NCBI GenBank assembly: GCA_964613805.1
Contig: CAZTJF010000007.1
Location: forward strand, 62,001-126,000
DNA from: XYD12-FULL-36-8 sp964613805
GTDB taxonomy: Bacteria > Bacteroidota > Ignavibacteria > Ignavibacteriales > Ignavibacteriaceae
Direction of reading: 5' to 3'
DNA length: 64,000 nt
The position numbers and the translations under genes were made by a program. Below, piece after piece: positions 16,308 to 25,052 of the stretch; positions within the stretch are counted from its first letter, which is position 1; each line of letters starts with the position of its first letter. The notes under the pieces are model-generated. The model saw nothing but the letters and a program-made list of their open reading frames with translations. It had not been told where the DNA came from and did not search any database.

Positions 16308-16706
16308 CTAAATCCAAACTATTTTAATTTCATTTTCAAGCGACTTAAATTCTTTATCTCCAGTAATCAAACTTGCCTTTTTTATTTTAGCAAGCGCAGC
16401 TGCATAAGCATCTGCATAAGACATTTTGTGAAATGCTTTATACTCAGCAGCTTGAAGGGTAAGGTTGATGTTTGCTTCTACAATTTCAATTGGTAAAGCT
16501 TTAATAATCTCTAGCGCAAGCTTGGCCTTTTGCTCGCCGCCAACACGCAGAGCATGATAGTAAACTTCTCCAATATTCACTACGCACATAAAAGCATGCT
16601 CATCGGAGTCAACACACTTTTCAAAAATCTCCGAAACAGTACCGTATCCTTCTTCTTTATTTAAATAAGCAATAAGTGCGTAGCTGTCTAAAACAATAGG
16701 TTTCAT
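16308..16706 (-). CDS. vapC: PIN-domain ribonuclease toxin, VapC family
   Basis: A 132-aa PIN-domain toxin, the typical VapC length. The four acidic residues of the metal site are visible: Asp7 (VLDSYAL), Glu47 (NIGEVYY), Asp99 (SYADAYA) and Asp117 (TGDKEF). VapC toxins cleave specific tRNAs or rRNA and are silenced by the VapB partner. It overlaps the antitoxin gene by 4 nt. It is followed 22 bases later by the 812-aa gene, an unusually close link between a toxin-antitoxin pair and other genes. Confidence 0.92.
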   Translation of the reverse strand: MKPIVLDSYALIAYLNKEEGYGTVSEIFEKCVDSDEHAFMCVVNIGEVYYHALRVGGEQKAKLALEIIKALPIEIVEANINLTLQAAEYKAFHKMSYADAYAAALAKIKKASLITGDKEFKSLENEIKIVWI

Positions 16707-16933
16707 AACTCGCGCTCTTTCTTTTTGTCTTCCATAAGGGATTTTAACATTTTGCCTTTCTCACCAAGTATGCCTGAGAGATTGTTAAAGTAATTTTTAT
16801 CAAGCGGCTGGATTATAATTTTGCCTTCCTGCTCAACAAAAGCAACCTTTGTTCCGTTTGCAATCCCCAATCTTCTTCGGATTTTAACAGGAATTACTAT
16901 TTGTCCTTTTGAGGTTACCACAGATGTTTCCAT
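16703..16933 (-). CDS. vapB: AbrB/SpoVT-type antitoxin, VapB family
   Basis: A 76-aa antitoxin. The N-terminal AbrB/MazE swapped-hairpin DNA-binding domain is clear: METSVVTSKGQIVIPVKIRR, LGIANGTKVAFVEQEGKI. The C-terminal tail would wrap VapC. I start it at the ATG at 16933 because GAAAGGAG lies just upstream; the longer frame to 16984 lacks a ribosome site and extends past the family N-terminus. The operon promoter, likely autorepressed by VapBC, lies upstream in the 16.9-17.1 kb region. Confidence 0.9.
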   Translation of the reverse strand: METSVVTSKGQIVIPVKIRRRLGIANGTKVAFVEQEGKIIIQPLDKNYFNNLSGILGEKGKMLKSLMEDKKKEREL

Positions 16934-17160
16934 AATCTTACTCCTTTCTATTGCAAACGTACAAAATAATTTTAAGTAAGTCAAGATTAGATTAGTAATA
17001 CTTTATTTAAATGGTGTGACAATTGGGGGGACGCGAGGTAGTGTGATAATTACAGTGTGTTATTAAAAGCTTATTTTTTCACGAACTCTTCCCCGCTTCA
17101 ATGCTTATTCCAATTTGCCTGCCGTAAGGTAATTATGAACTTTTACGGCTGTCACACCTG

Positions 17161-17300
17161 CCCCGAAATGTCGGTGGACATCCTTGACATATTTCCCTAT
17201 ATTAGCACACCGCAAATATATTGAGTACATTGACAAATAAGACATGCCCAACTCGCCCTCGAATGGAAGATATCTTATTAAAAGTGCATGAATTTAGGTT
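17161..17300. repeat. Diverged direct repeat, copy A
   Basis: About 140 bases matching 17832-17969. Shared words include ACATCCTTGA, TACATTGA(C/T)AAATAAGACATGC, TGGAAGA and AAAGTGCATG. On the minus strand copy A lies partly within an open 46-codon frame (17245 down to 17105) beginning MSYLSMYSIYL; the same frame in copy B is stopped after 12 codons. Confidence 0.7.
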
Positions 17301-17831
17301 TACACAATTTCATGTACCTCACAGATTGCCCCGGCATGTCGGGGAATGACTCCTAAATAAATCTTGCCTCTGTAATTATAAAGCACTCTCTGCCGAGGAA
17401 TACATACAAAAAATTGTATGTGTTTTATTAATTATCCATGCTGCCATTTTGTCAAAACGATAAATTGGAGTGTTCGTTTTTAGCTTATTTTAAGCATTTC
17501 TTCATTTTGTTCCACCAAGCTCCTAAAAGGCTTGTAACAAGTTTCTAAAACCCACCTAATCTCTGCACTCTGTAAAATTGGCAGAGTCCGCTAAATTTTT
17601 CATCGCTAAATCAAGTAAACGAATCAAACCAGTATCCCACATAGTGGCGGGCAATATTCAATTATCAACCGAAGGTTGGCATCCAATGTCATCCAAACAA
17701 CTAAATGATCTTACACCAAACTGTTTAAGAATGCTTTATAATATTTTATCTTTTCCAAAATAAATCATGCTGAATGTAAACTTCGGAAACTTTTTCAGAA
17801 GGTGCGTATTGTGTCAGAGCCTTCGCGTCTA

Positions 17832-17969
17832 CCCCGTAACGGCGAGAACATCCTTGAAATAATTTCCATTATTATCTCACCGTCGATATAGTGGGTACAT
17901 TGATAAATAAGACATGCTGAATTCGCTCTCCCGTGGAAGAAACCTTATCAAAGTGCATGGAGTTATATT
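17832..17969. repeat. Diverged direct repeat, copy B
   Basis: Second copy of the 17161-17300 element, in the same orientation about 670 bases downstream. Both start with a CCCCG word and end after AAGTGCATG. On the minus strand it reads MSYLSMYPLYRR and then stops, so coding conservation is not supported. Confidence 0.7.
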
Positions 17970-18221
17970 TGCTCAATTAGTATCTTATAAAAATTAGACT
18001 ATAAGAGAAAGTTAATAAAATTAGCTCTCTCTTTTTATTTTCATACTAAATTCAATACGGGATTACATTTCGGATTTGTCATTCCTGCCACGGATGATGA
18101 TCGTGTATGAGAAATGATAATGTGAGTGTCAGCTTAAATGTAGAAGCTAAAATTACTGATGAGTTCTAGAGGGAACATTCAGCATAATGATAAGGTCATG
18201 AATTTTTTGCTGCTAAAAGCC

Positions 18222-20063
18222 CTATCCGTTCGTACCATCTTTTTGGTAATGCTCTGTAAAACCGTTCTCTGTTTCTAACTTTTTTTCAAAAATTACTTTA
18301 CCTAACTCATTACGCAGCAGTTCAAGTTCGTGGAGGAAATCACTTTTAAAATGTTCGTATTTTTCTTTATAAGTCAAATAAAGTTTTTTATAATATTCTA
18401 TCCCGTTTGTTAAATTGGATTGAAATGTTTGATAGTACTTAACCTGCTTTTCGGAAATTTCTGCTCCGCTTTCCGCAACTAACTTTTTTAGATAATCAAT
18501 GTACAGTTTCAATTCTTTCAGGAAAAAATTAGGTCGCTCGGATACATTAATAAAATTTTTTCTGCCGTAAATATGATCAACCATTTCGTGAAGCGATAAT
18601 ACCTTATCAAAATATGCCATGTTGGGTCCAGGACAAACAGAAACTCCGATGCTGTTTCCTTTTATCTCCAGGTTATTATTCAGCATTGCAGAATTTCCTA
18701 ATCCAACACAGATGCAGGCTTTCTCAACAACTTTATCAAACTCTTGATCGTAATCTTCTTTATTCAAATCCTTGCCATTCAGTTCATTTATTTTTAGATG
18801 CTGATATTGACGCGAAGCGGAACAAATGGGTTTTTCTGTAAACTCGGTATTAAATGTCAAATACTTTTTAGGGCAGGAACTTCCAGATCTACCTTTATCT
18901 GTTAATTCCTGTTTCTCTAAATCCTGCGAATTATTTTTCACACTGTTAAACGGCACACCAAGCGGTGAAATACCGCTCAAGTAAAGATCGTCTTCCTTAG
19001 CGTTACGCAGAAGTTCCATTGTTTGAGGATCAATATTTACAACTTCGGGAACGAGCAAAAATGGCGTTCCCCATCCAACCGAATCAAGCTGAAAATAATC
19101 CAAAAGGAATTCATGCTCGTGTGAAGTTCCAACGCCGCCCTGAGCAGTGATTTTAATATTAAATGGTGATGCGGGACAAAAACGATTTTTGTTTCTTAAT
19201 GCCTCTAAATAAATCTCATGTGTAGCATTAATCAATTCATCCCGTTTGTTTTTAAACTCTTCGAGAATTGGTCCCAACAAAAAACCATCAGTTGCAAAAG
19301 CATGTCCGCCGCAATTAAGTCCCGACTCGATTCTGTATTCAGAAACCCACAGGCCTTTTTTTGCCAAATATTTTCCTTGAATAATCGCTGATCTGTAGTC
19401 ACTTACTTTCAAAGTTATTTTCTTTGGGAGGAATCCTTTATCGTTTGGATAAAAATCTTCAAACTTCTCGAGGTAGCTGTACAGCCGCGGATTCATTCCT
19501 GCAGACAACACAAGCGATGAATTCAATTTACTGTTTGCAAATCCTCTTAGAGCTGCATGTGCATCATTAAACTCTACCGGAAGTTTTTCATCGCCGCAGT
19601 AATTTTCCGAATCCACCTTTGTCATAATATTTACATCAATACTGCCAGGATGGATATTCTCATGAATCCAATTTTGAATGTCTTTTTTAAGAATGTTTCC
19701 GTTTTCAATTAACTCATAAAATTTTTTCTTTACATCTGAAACATCGGGAAGCATTTCAATATATTTATGAAGTTCTTCTCCTTTTTCATGGATAGAGTTT
19801 TTTACCTCTTCAAATTTTTCGCTGACAATTTGGTCAATTAAGTTGAGATAGTTAGTAATCCGCTCTGCCCTAAAATCTTTAATCTTGTCAGAAATAACCG
19901 AATACGGAATGCCGATTTTCTGACTGTAATACTCTCTCATCTTCTCGATCAAGCCATCATCAACAATTGAAATAACGGAAGAAATTCCGTAAGGTGCTAC
20001 TTTAACGGGTGTATCTATTGTAAACCCGAGCCCCATTACAGGGATATGAAACTTATGCATCAA
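18222..20063 (-). CDS. Uncharacterised 613-aa protein with nitronate monooxygenase-like TIM-barrel motifs
   Basis: I do not know a named function. The N-terminus HIPVMGLGFTIDTPVKVAPYG resembles the start of FMN-dependent nitronate monooxygenase/enoyl reductase barrels. NCGGHAFATDG (250-260) and ITAQGGVGTSHEHEFLL (305-321) fit barrel loops that bind flavin phosphate. A helical insertion (about 55-135) and a C-terminal helical tail (about 520-600) are extra. Cysteines at 251, 296, 397, 414, 450, 452 and 477 lie in conserved-looking motifs (FCPAS, SSCPK, CICVGLGNS, VCPGPN) and could bind metal or an Fe-S cluster. The gene stands alone, with no operon partner on either side. Confidence 0.55.
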   Translation of the reverse strand: MMHKFHIPVMGLGFTIDTPVKVAPYGISSVISIVDDGLIEKMREYYSQKIGIPYSVISDKIKDFRAERITNYLNLIDQIVSEKFEEVKNSIHEKGEELHKYIEMLPDVSDVKKKFYELIENGNILKKDIQNWIHENIHPGSIDVNIMTKVDSENYCGDEKLPVEFNDAHAALRGFANSKLNSSLVLSAGMNPRLYSYLEKFEDFYPNDKGFLPKKITLKVSDYRSAIIQGKYLAKKGLWVSEYRIESGLNCGGHAFATDGFLLGPILEEFKNKRDELINATHEIYLEALRNKNRFCPASPFNIKITAQGGVGTSHEHEFLLDYFQLDSVGWGTPFLLVPEVVNIDPQTMELLRNAKEDDLYLSGISPLGVPFNSVKNNSQDLEKQELTDKGRSGSSCPKKYLTFNTEFTEKPICSASRQYQHLKINELNGKDLNKEDYDQEFDKVVEKACICVGLGNSAMLNNNLEIKGNSIGVSVCPGPNMAYFDKVLSLHEMVDHIYGRKNFINVSERPNFFLKELKLYIDYLKKLVAESGAEISEKQVKYYQTFQSNLTNGIEYYKKLYLTYKEKYEHFKSDFLHELELLRNELGKVIFEKKLETENGFTEHYQKDGTNG

Positions 20064-20170
20064 ATGTCCATTCCTTTGATTTAAATATTATTGTATACTA
20101 TAAGCTAATACATTTAAATGAAATAACTACCATAATGCTCCGATAAATGTGATGCATATAACTGCACACA

Positions 20171-20959
20171 TTAAATCCTTGCCAAAAACTTTTTGATTTT
20201 AGAATTGACAAAAGGAGCATCTTCAATCGGCGACATGTGCCCTGCGTTTGGTACAATTGCAAATTGCGAACCCGAAATTTGTTCTGCCATCAACTCCATA
20301 ACATCAGGTGGAGTTAGGCGATCATCTTCGCCGCATAAAAGTAATGTAGGCATTTTAATCTTTGAAAGGTATGAAGTTGTGTCAGTTCTTCCAGCCATTG
20401 CGAGCAGACAGCCCTTTACCCCAATTGCATTCGAACTTAAAGATTTATTCAGTACACGAGTATATTCATCATTTGCATCGGTAATGGATTTTACAGAAAA
20501 GCATAGTGGGACAAAATCATTCACAAATTGCTTAACACCAAGCGTGTTTATTTTTTTAATATTCTCTGCACGTTTAATCTTTCCCTCATCTGTATCGGAT
20601 CCTGAGCGAGTATCGCACAAGATAAGTCCGCTGTATTTATCTTCATTTCTTTCCACAGCACGTAAAGCAATGTATCCACCCATTGAAAGACCGCACAAAA
20701 TTGGTTTTGCAAGTTTTTGTTCCCTCACAATTGTTTCGAGATCATCAACAAAAGATTCTATTGTATATTGTCCATCGCCTATCGGAGATTGTCCTAAACC
20801 TCTGATATCATAAGTCACACAAAAGTGATTCAATTTCAATTCATCAACTTGTTTATCCCACATCGTATGATCATAGGGAAAGCCATGAATGAAGACAATG
20901 GGCTTATTGTTTGCGTTGCCTTCTGTAAAAATTGCGAGATCCGATTCTGCTGTATTCAT
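20171..20959 (-). CDS. Alpha/beta hydrolase
   Basis: A 262-aa alpha/beta-hydrolase-fold enzyme. The oxyanion motif is FIHGFPYDHTMWD, the nucleophile lies in CGLSMGGYIAL, the acid Asp in LLCGEDDRLTP and the base His in NAGHMSPIED, so the triad is complete. The family includes esterases, 3-oxoadipate enol-lactonase and haloperoxidase-like enzymes; the substrate is open. I start at the ATG at 20959 because AAGGGA precedes it; the frame extends to a TTG at 21001 without better support. Confidence 0.85.
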   Translation of the reverse strand: MNTAESDLAIFTEGNANNKPIVFIHGFPYDHTMWDKQVDELKLNHFCVTYDIRGLGQSPIGDGQYTIESFVDDLETIVREQKLAKPILCGLSMGGYIALRAVERNEDKYSGLILCDTRSGSDTDEGKIKRAENIKKINTLGVKQFVNDFVPLCFSVKSITDANDEYTRVLNKSLSSNAIGVKGCLLAMAGRTDTTSYLSKIKMPTLLLCGEDDRLTPPDVMELMAEQISGSQFAIVPNAGHMSPIEDAPFVNSKIKKFLARI

Positions 20960-21391
20960 AATTCCCTTATCTGCTTTTAATTTCGCAGCAAAGATATTCA
21001 ATAACCATTAGAAAAATAACTGAATATGCTTTCCACGTTTAATGATATGATGATGAATCAAAATAACTTCACAACAATTGCAGCAATCATGGGGTAGTAG
21101 GGTTTAATTATAAGCGGTATGTCTATTACTAAGTTAGAAAAACAAACAACTAACGATTCGTGTAGTTATTAGATAGAATTTTGCCCAAAGTATTAAAAGA
21201 TAACCTTAGTAACACTAATAACTAACGGTGTTCTAACCTTATCAGTTTATTGAAAACTGCTTTGCTGATAAAAGCCATACTTTTACACGTTACTAAAATG
21301 TCCTCAGAAATAAATTACGCTTAACATCCATTCTCATTCACGCAAAATATTTTTATGTTTGAGCAACTGTTAATCAAACTAAAGAAACTCT
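20960..21391. other. 432-base intergenic region upstream of glgA
   Basis: No gene seen. It contains an inverted repeat TAGTTATTAG (21163-21172) and CTAATAACTA (21215-21224), 42 bases apart, with related AACTAACG words nearby. The region is shared by divergent genes (hydrolase on minus, glgA on plus) and should hold both promoters. I could not fix a promoter with confidence. Confidence 0.4.
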
Positions 21392-22858
21392 ATGAAAATT
21401 GCTTTTCTCGCTTCCGAAGCTGTACCTTATGCCAAAACCGGAGGACTTGCAGATGTTGCGGGTTCGCTACCAAAAGCGCTTACAGAGCTTGGCTGCGAGG
21501 TAAAACTTTTTCTTCCAAAATATTCATACATTGATGAAAGCAAGTTCGGTTTAAAGTATAATTGGAGCGTTGGTGAAATGCTCATCCGGATTAGCGGTCA
21601 CTTGCGTTCTGTTCATCTCCATCAAGCAATGTTGAACAACTCAAATGTTGAAGTAAATTTTATTGACTGCCCGCATTATTTTCATCGCGGACTTATCTAC
21701 ACCAATGATCACGATGAAGACGAAAGATTTATTCTTTTCAGTAAGGGTGTGATTGAATCGCTGCAGCGATTGAAATGGACGCCTGATGTAATTCACTGCA
21801 ACGATTGGCAAACAGGTTTAGTCCCACTTTTTATTAAGGATAATTATAATTGGGATAGAATGTTTGACAAGACAGCAACTCTTTTTACAATTCATAACAT
21901 CGGTTATCAAGGAAGATTTTCCAAAGCAACTCTTTTAAATGCAGAGATTCGCGGCAGTTTGTTTTATCCCGGCGGACCTGTTGAATTTGAAGATGCAGTT
22001 TCTTTTATGAAAACAGGAATTGTTTTCTCAGATATGATTAACACTGTAAGTAAAACATATGCTCATGAAATCTTAACTCCTGAGTATGGAGCAGGACTTC
22101 ACAATGTCCTTTCAACAAGGAAAAACGATTTATACGGAATACTTAATGGTGTTGATTACGATACATGGAATCCTGAAACAGACAAACATCTTTCTTTAAA
22201 GTATTCGAAAGATAACCTCTTAGGTAAATTCAAGAATAAAAAATTTCTGTTGGAGCATTTCGGAATTCCATTTAATGAAAACATACCTTTAATTGGAATT
22301 GTATCGCGAATGGTAAATCAAAAGGGCTTCGACATTTTTGCAGGAGCACTGCAAGACCTAATGCAGCTTGATGCTCAATGGGTGATACTCGGAAGCGGTG
22401 AAGATAGATATGAAGAAATGTTTAGACACATTGCTCGTGTGCTGCCCCACAAAGTAGGAACATACATAGGATTTAATAACGAACTTTCTCATTTAATTGA
22501 AGCTGCCGCAGATATGTTTCTGATGCCTTCCAGGTATGAACCTTGCGGACTTAATCAAATTTACAGCATGAAATATGGAACTGTCCCAATAGTCAGAAAA
22601 ACCGGTGGACTTGCAGATACAGTCCAAGATTGGGATGAGATGAGTTACTATAGTCTTGATATTGGCAACGGCTTTTCATTTAACGATTACACAAGCTACG
22701 CTCTTTTCTTAACAGTACAGCGAGCTGTAAATGCTTTTCATCATAAAGAATCATGGAAAAAAATTGTGCAGAATGGAATGAACCGAGATTACTCGTGGCA
22801 AAATTCGGCTAAGGAATATATCGTACTTTACGAAAAAGCAGTGAAGAAGAGAAAGTAG
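21392..22858 (+). CDS. glgA: Glycogen synthase, ADP-glucose type (GT5)
   Basis: Transfers glucose from ADP-glucose to the non-reducing end of alpha-1,4-glucan. The diagnostic ADP-glucose loop KTGGLADVAG is at 15-24 (Lys15), HCNDWQTGLVPL and FTIHNIGYQG follow, and the C-terminal GT-B domain carries SRYEPCGLNQIYSMKYGTVP with the catalytic-site Glu and the KTGGLADTV repeat. Length (488 aa) is normal. It is a single-gene unit ending in a strong terminator. It implies glycogen storage; other glg genes are not in the window. Confidence 0.97.
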   Translation: MKIAFLASEAVPYAKTGGLADVAGSLPKALTELGCEVKLFLPKYSYIDESKFGLKYNWSVGEMLIRISGHLRSVHLHQAMLNNSNVEVNFIDCPHYFHRGLIYTNDHDEDERFILFSKGVIESLQRLKWTPDVIHCNDWQTGLVPLFIKDNYNWDRMFDKTATLFTIHNIGYQGRFSKATLLNAEIRGSLFYPGGPVEFEDAVSFMKTGIVFSDMINTVSKTYAHEILTPEYGAGLHNVLSTRKNDLYGILNGVDYDTWNPETDKHLSLKYSKDNLLGKFKNKKFLLEHFGIPFNENIPLIGIVSRMVNQKGFDIFAGALQDLMQLDAQWVILGSGEDRYEEMFRHIARVLPHKVGTYIGFNNELSHLIEAAADMFLMPSRYEPCGLNQIYSMKYGTVPIVRKTGGLADTVQDWDEMSYYSLDIGNGFSFNDYTSYALFLTVQRAVNAFHHKESWKKIVQNGMNRDYSWQNSAKEYIVLYEKAVKKRK

Positions 22859-22866
22859 TTTTGCAA

Positions 22867-22905
22867 GTGAGGTTCATCTAACAGATGAGCCTCACTTTTG
22901 TTTTA
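22867..22905 (+). terminator. Intrinsic terminator after glgA
   Basis: A 13-bp stem GTGAGGTTCATCT / AGATGAGCCTCAC (one G-T wobble) with a 3-nt loop AAC is followed by TTTTGTTTTA. It lies 8 bases after the glgA stop and just before the convergent gene ending at 22911. Confidence 0.9.
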
Positions 22906-22910
22906 TAGAT

Positions 22911-23336
22911 TTAAGCGGTAGCTTCTTTGGGTTTGTAAAGCAAGGCAGCAACAACACCAAGCAACACACACTGCATTAGGCCAATAACAAACCACTCGAA
23001 AATCAAATAATAGGGCAGCGGATACATTGCATAGGAGCCATAAGCATAAATAAAGTAGAAGAACAGTCCAATGTAAATTCCATATCGCAATCCCTCTAAA
23101 ATACCTTTGTTTTGATAACCTTTCACAAAAATAAACACAAAGAAGAACGACCATACGAAATCAGCGACCCACATAATCCACATTTTGCTTATCATTTCAT
23201 CCATCGGACGAAATACGTTCTTCACTTCATCAGAAGCATACACAGAACTTAGTATAACACCATGCACCAAGTAGTTTGTTATCTCAAGGATTACAAATAC
23301 GGCAATCACAGCAGTCCAGAATTTTTTTGTATTCAT
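22911..23336 (-). CDS. Small integral membrane protein, function unknown
   Basis: A 141-aa protein with about four membrane helices: FWTAVIAVFVILEITNYLVHGV, MWIMWVADFVWSFFFVFIFV, RYGIYIGLFFYFIYAYGSYAM, and ILFEWFVIGLMQCVLLGVVAALLY. Charged residues and short loops lie between. I recognise no catalytic motif. Start is the ATG at 23336, which has GGAGG 5 nt upstream; the longer frame from a TTG would include that site. It is monocistronic and faces the glgA terminator. Confidence 0.75.
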   Translation of the reverse strand: MNTKKFWTAVIAVFVILEITNYLVHGVILSSVYASDEVKNVFRPMDEMISKMWIMWVADFVWSFFFVFIFVKGYQNKGILEGLRYGIYIGLFFYFIYAYGSYAMYPLPYYLIFEWFVIGLMQCVLLGVVAALLYKPKEATA

Positions 23337-23398
23337 GTGAACCTCCAATTTGTTAAAATTAATTTAGTCCCGACATTTGATATATAAGCTAATAAATA

Positions 23399-24313
23399 TT
23401 ATGATTTATTGGTGTGAGATAAATCACGGATGAGATTCCTAAAATTGAAATTTACAAGCATCACGCCAATTGAAATTATGAGTCCGCTGAAAATCATGAC
23501 AAATGTTATTTCCTCACTTAATAAAAGCCAAGCAGCAAACACAGTTACAAACGGTTCAAAGTAAAGAAATGCACCAACAGTAACCGAATCCATTTCTTTA
23601 AGTGCCTGCGCCCAGAGAACATAACCAACTCCCGAACAAAATATTCCTAAGAATAAAATTACGAACCATCCTTTTACTGATAGATTATTCACAGATTGAA
23701 TTGAATGTTCATTTATAGTAAACGGCGATATTATTACCGCCATCATTAAAAACAGAAACAATATTGTGAGCAACGGTGAATAGCTCAATGATATTTTTTT
23801 ATTAACTACAGAATAAACGCTCCATGTAAATGCGCTTGCAAGAATTAGAAAGTCACCCTTGTTGGACAGAAAATCAATTGATGATAAATCACCCTTGCTT
23901 ATCAGCAGCAGCAAACCGAAGAAGGCAAGAAGAATTCCGAAAATTCTAATCGGAGTTAATGATTCTTTGAAAGCCACAAACCCAACAATCGCCATGAATA
24001 TTGGAGCTGTACCAATTATCCAGCCCGTATTTGCAGCGGTTGTGTATTGCATCCCTGTAACTTGAATCCAAAGATGAAAGACAGCAATTAAAGCGAGAAT
24101 AAAAATATTGCCGTGATTCTTCCAGCTTAAATCAAATTTTTTGTTTGAAGAAATTGCAAGAAAAGCCAGAAGTATTGATGCGAGAATTAATCTCAAAAAG
24201 ATTATTGTAAGCGGGGCAAGCTCATCAAGTGCAATCTTCGTGGCAATAAACGATACTCCCCAAACAGTTACAGCGGTAATCGGTTTCCATAAGTGAAGGA
24301 TTCTTTCCTTCAT
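23399..24313 (-). CDS. EamA/DMT-superfamily transporter
   Basis: A ten-helix drug/metabolite-type transporter of 304 aa, with the two five-helix EamA repeats (about 8-140 and 150-290). The N-terminal repeat starts WKPITAVTVWGVSFIATKIAL and the second FLILASAFTWSVYSVVNKKI, the usual position-conserved W-x-x-xx-V-x-K pattern. It exports or imports an unknown metabolite. Its start overlaps the deaminase stop by 4 nt, so both are one operon. Confidence 0.88.
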   Translation of the reverse strand: MKERILHLWKPITAVTVWGVSFIATKIALDELAPLTIIFLRLILASILLAFLAISSNKKFDLSWKNHGNIFILALIAVFHLWIQVTGMQYTTAANTGWIIGTAPIFMAIVGFVAFKESLTPIRIFGILLAFFGLLLLISKGDLSSIDFLSNKGDFLILASAFTWSVYSVVNKKISLSYSPLLTILFLFLMMAVIISPFTINEHSIQSVNNLSVKGWFVILFLGIFCSGVGYVLWAQALKEMDSVTVGAFLYFEPFVTVFAAWLLLSEEITFVMIFSGLIISIGVMLVNFNFRNLIRDLSHTNKS

Positions 24314-24807
24314 TTAGACTTTTTAGTTTTTCTTGCTGAAGTATAATCCTTCAAATTGTATTGAATTGATCTATCGGGTACCTTCAGCTTAACTATTTCT
24401 ACATGTGAATCAGTATAAAATTTAGTTGCAAGAGTGTCGTGATAATCCGAGAAAACAACAACTCTTTTTATACCGGCTGCTATTAGTGCCTTTGCACAGG
24501 TTGTACAAGACATGTTTGTGATATACGCCGTTGATCCTTTAATATTAACACCATGCGTAACCGCTTGTGTTAGTGCATTTATCTCAGCATGATTTGTCCG
24601 CACACAATGATTATCAACAATCAAGCATCCTTCATCTTCACAATGCGGTAAGCCTGGCAGTGAGCCGTTGTATCCTGTCGCAAGAACAAATTTATCTTTT
24701 ACAATTACACAGCCGCAGTGCATTCTTGGACAAGTAGATCTTTCGGATGCAAGCATTGCGAGCTTAAGAAAATATTCATCCCACAATGGGCGTTTTTTGG
24801 TTTTCAT
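24310..24807 (-). CDS. Deoxycytidylate (dCMP) deaminase family protein
   Basis: A zinc-dependent cytidine-deaminase-fold enzyme, predicted to convert dCMP to dUMP for thymidylate synthesis. The active site is His73-Ala-Glu75 (TNHAEINAL) with zinc cysteines Cys101 and Cys104 (SCTTCAK). The second cysteine-rich patch CPRMHCGCVIV and the loop GYNGSLPGLPHCEDEGC match ComEB/dCMP deaminases, including the extra zinc site. Length is 165 aa. It is the first gene of a two-gene operon with the EamA transporter. Confidence 0.92.
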   Translation of the reverse strand: MKTKKRPLWDEYFLKLAMLASERSTCPRMHCGCVIVKDKFVLATGYNGSLPGLPHCEDEGCLIVDNHCVRTNHAEINALTQAVTHGVNIKGSTAYITNMSCTTCAKALIAAGIKRVVVFSDYHDTLATKFYTDSHVEIVKLKVPDRSIQYNLKDYTSARKTKKSK

Positions 24808-25052
24808 TAAATCAATTTGGGATTGTTAATTTAATAAATCATTTACTGGTTGGTAAACTTATTAATTTTTGAAACAATATTTTGTTTTTATGTGACTTCT
24901 TAACCCGCTGGTTAATGCTCAAAACACAACAAATGCGGTAAGTCGTTTGTATCACAATCAAGTTTCTGAAGTCATCTGCATCACATATTCGGATTGCTTT
25001 TTCACTAAGTACTTTTTACGTTTAAACTAAAGAATTACGGAAAGGTGAAATT

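Larger units (their letters stand above)
16934..18221. other. Non-coding 1.3-kb stretch with degenerate repeats
   Basis: No convincing protein gene is present. Short frames here lack ribosome sites and family resemblance. The region holds a diverged direct repeat (17161-17300 and 17832-17969, listed separately) and a GC-rich hairpin CCCCGGCATGTCGGGG at 17329-17344. It separates the VapBC island from the 613-aa gene and looks like an insertion and decay zone. Confidence 0.5.

Noticed and set aside
17105..17245. 46-codon minus-strand frame starting MSYLSMY
   Set aside because: The matching frame in the second repeat copy is interrupted, and similarity between copies is at DNA level, so coding is not supported.
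17578..17763. 61-codon plus-strand frame in the non-coding stretch
   Set aside because: No ribosome site, no family resemblance, and it sits among degenerate repeats. Composition does not look like a real gene.
22903..23154. Overlapping 83-codon cysteine/leucine-rich frame
   Set aside because: Shadow frame inside the better-supported membrane-protein gene at 22911-23336.
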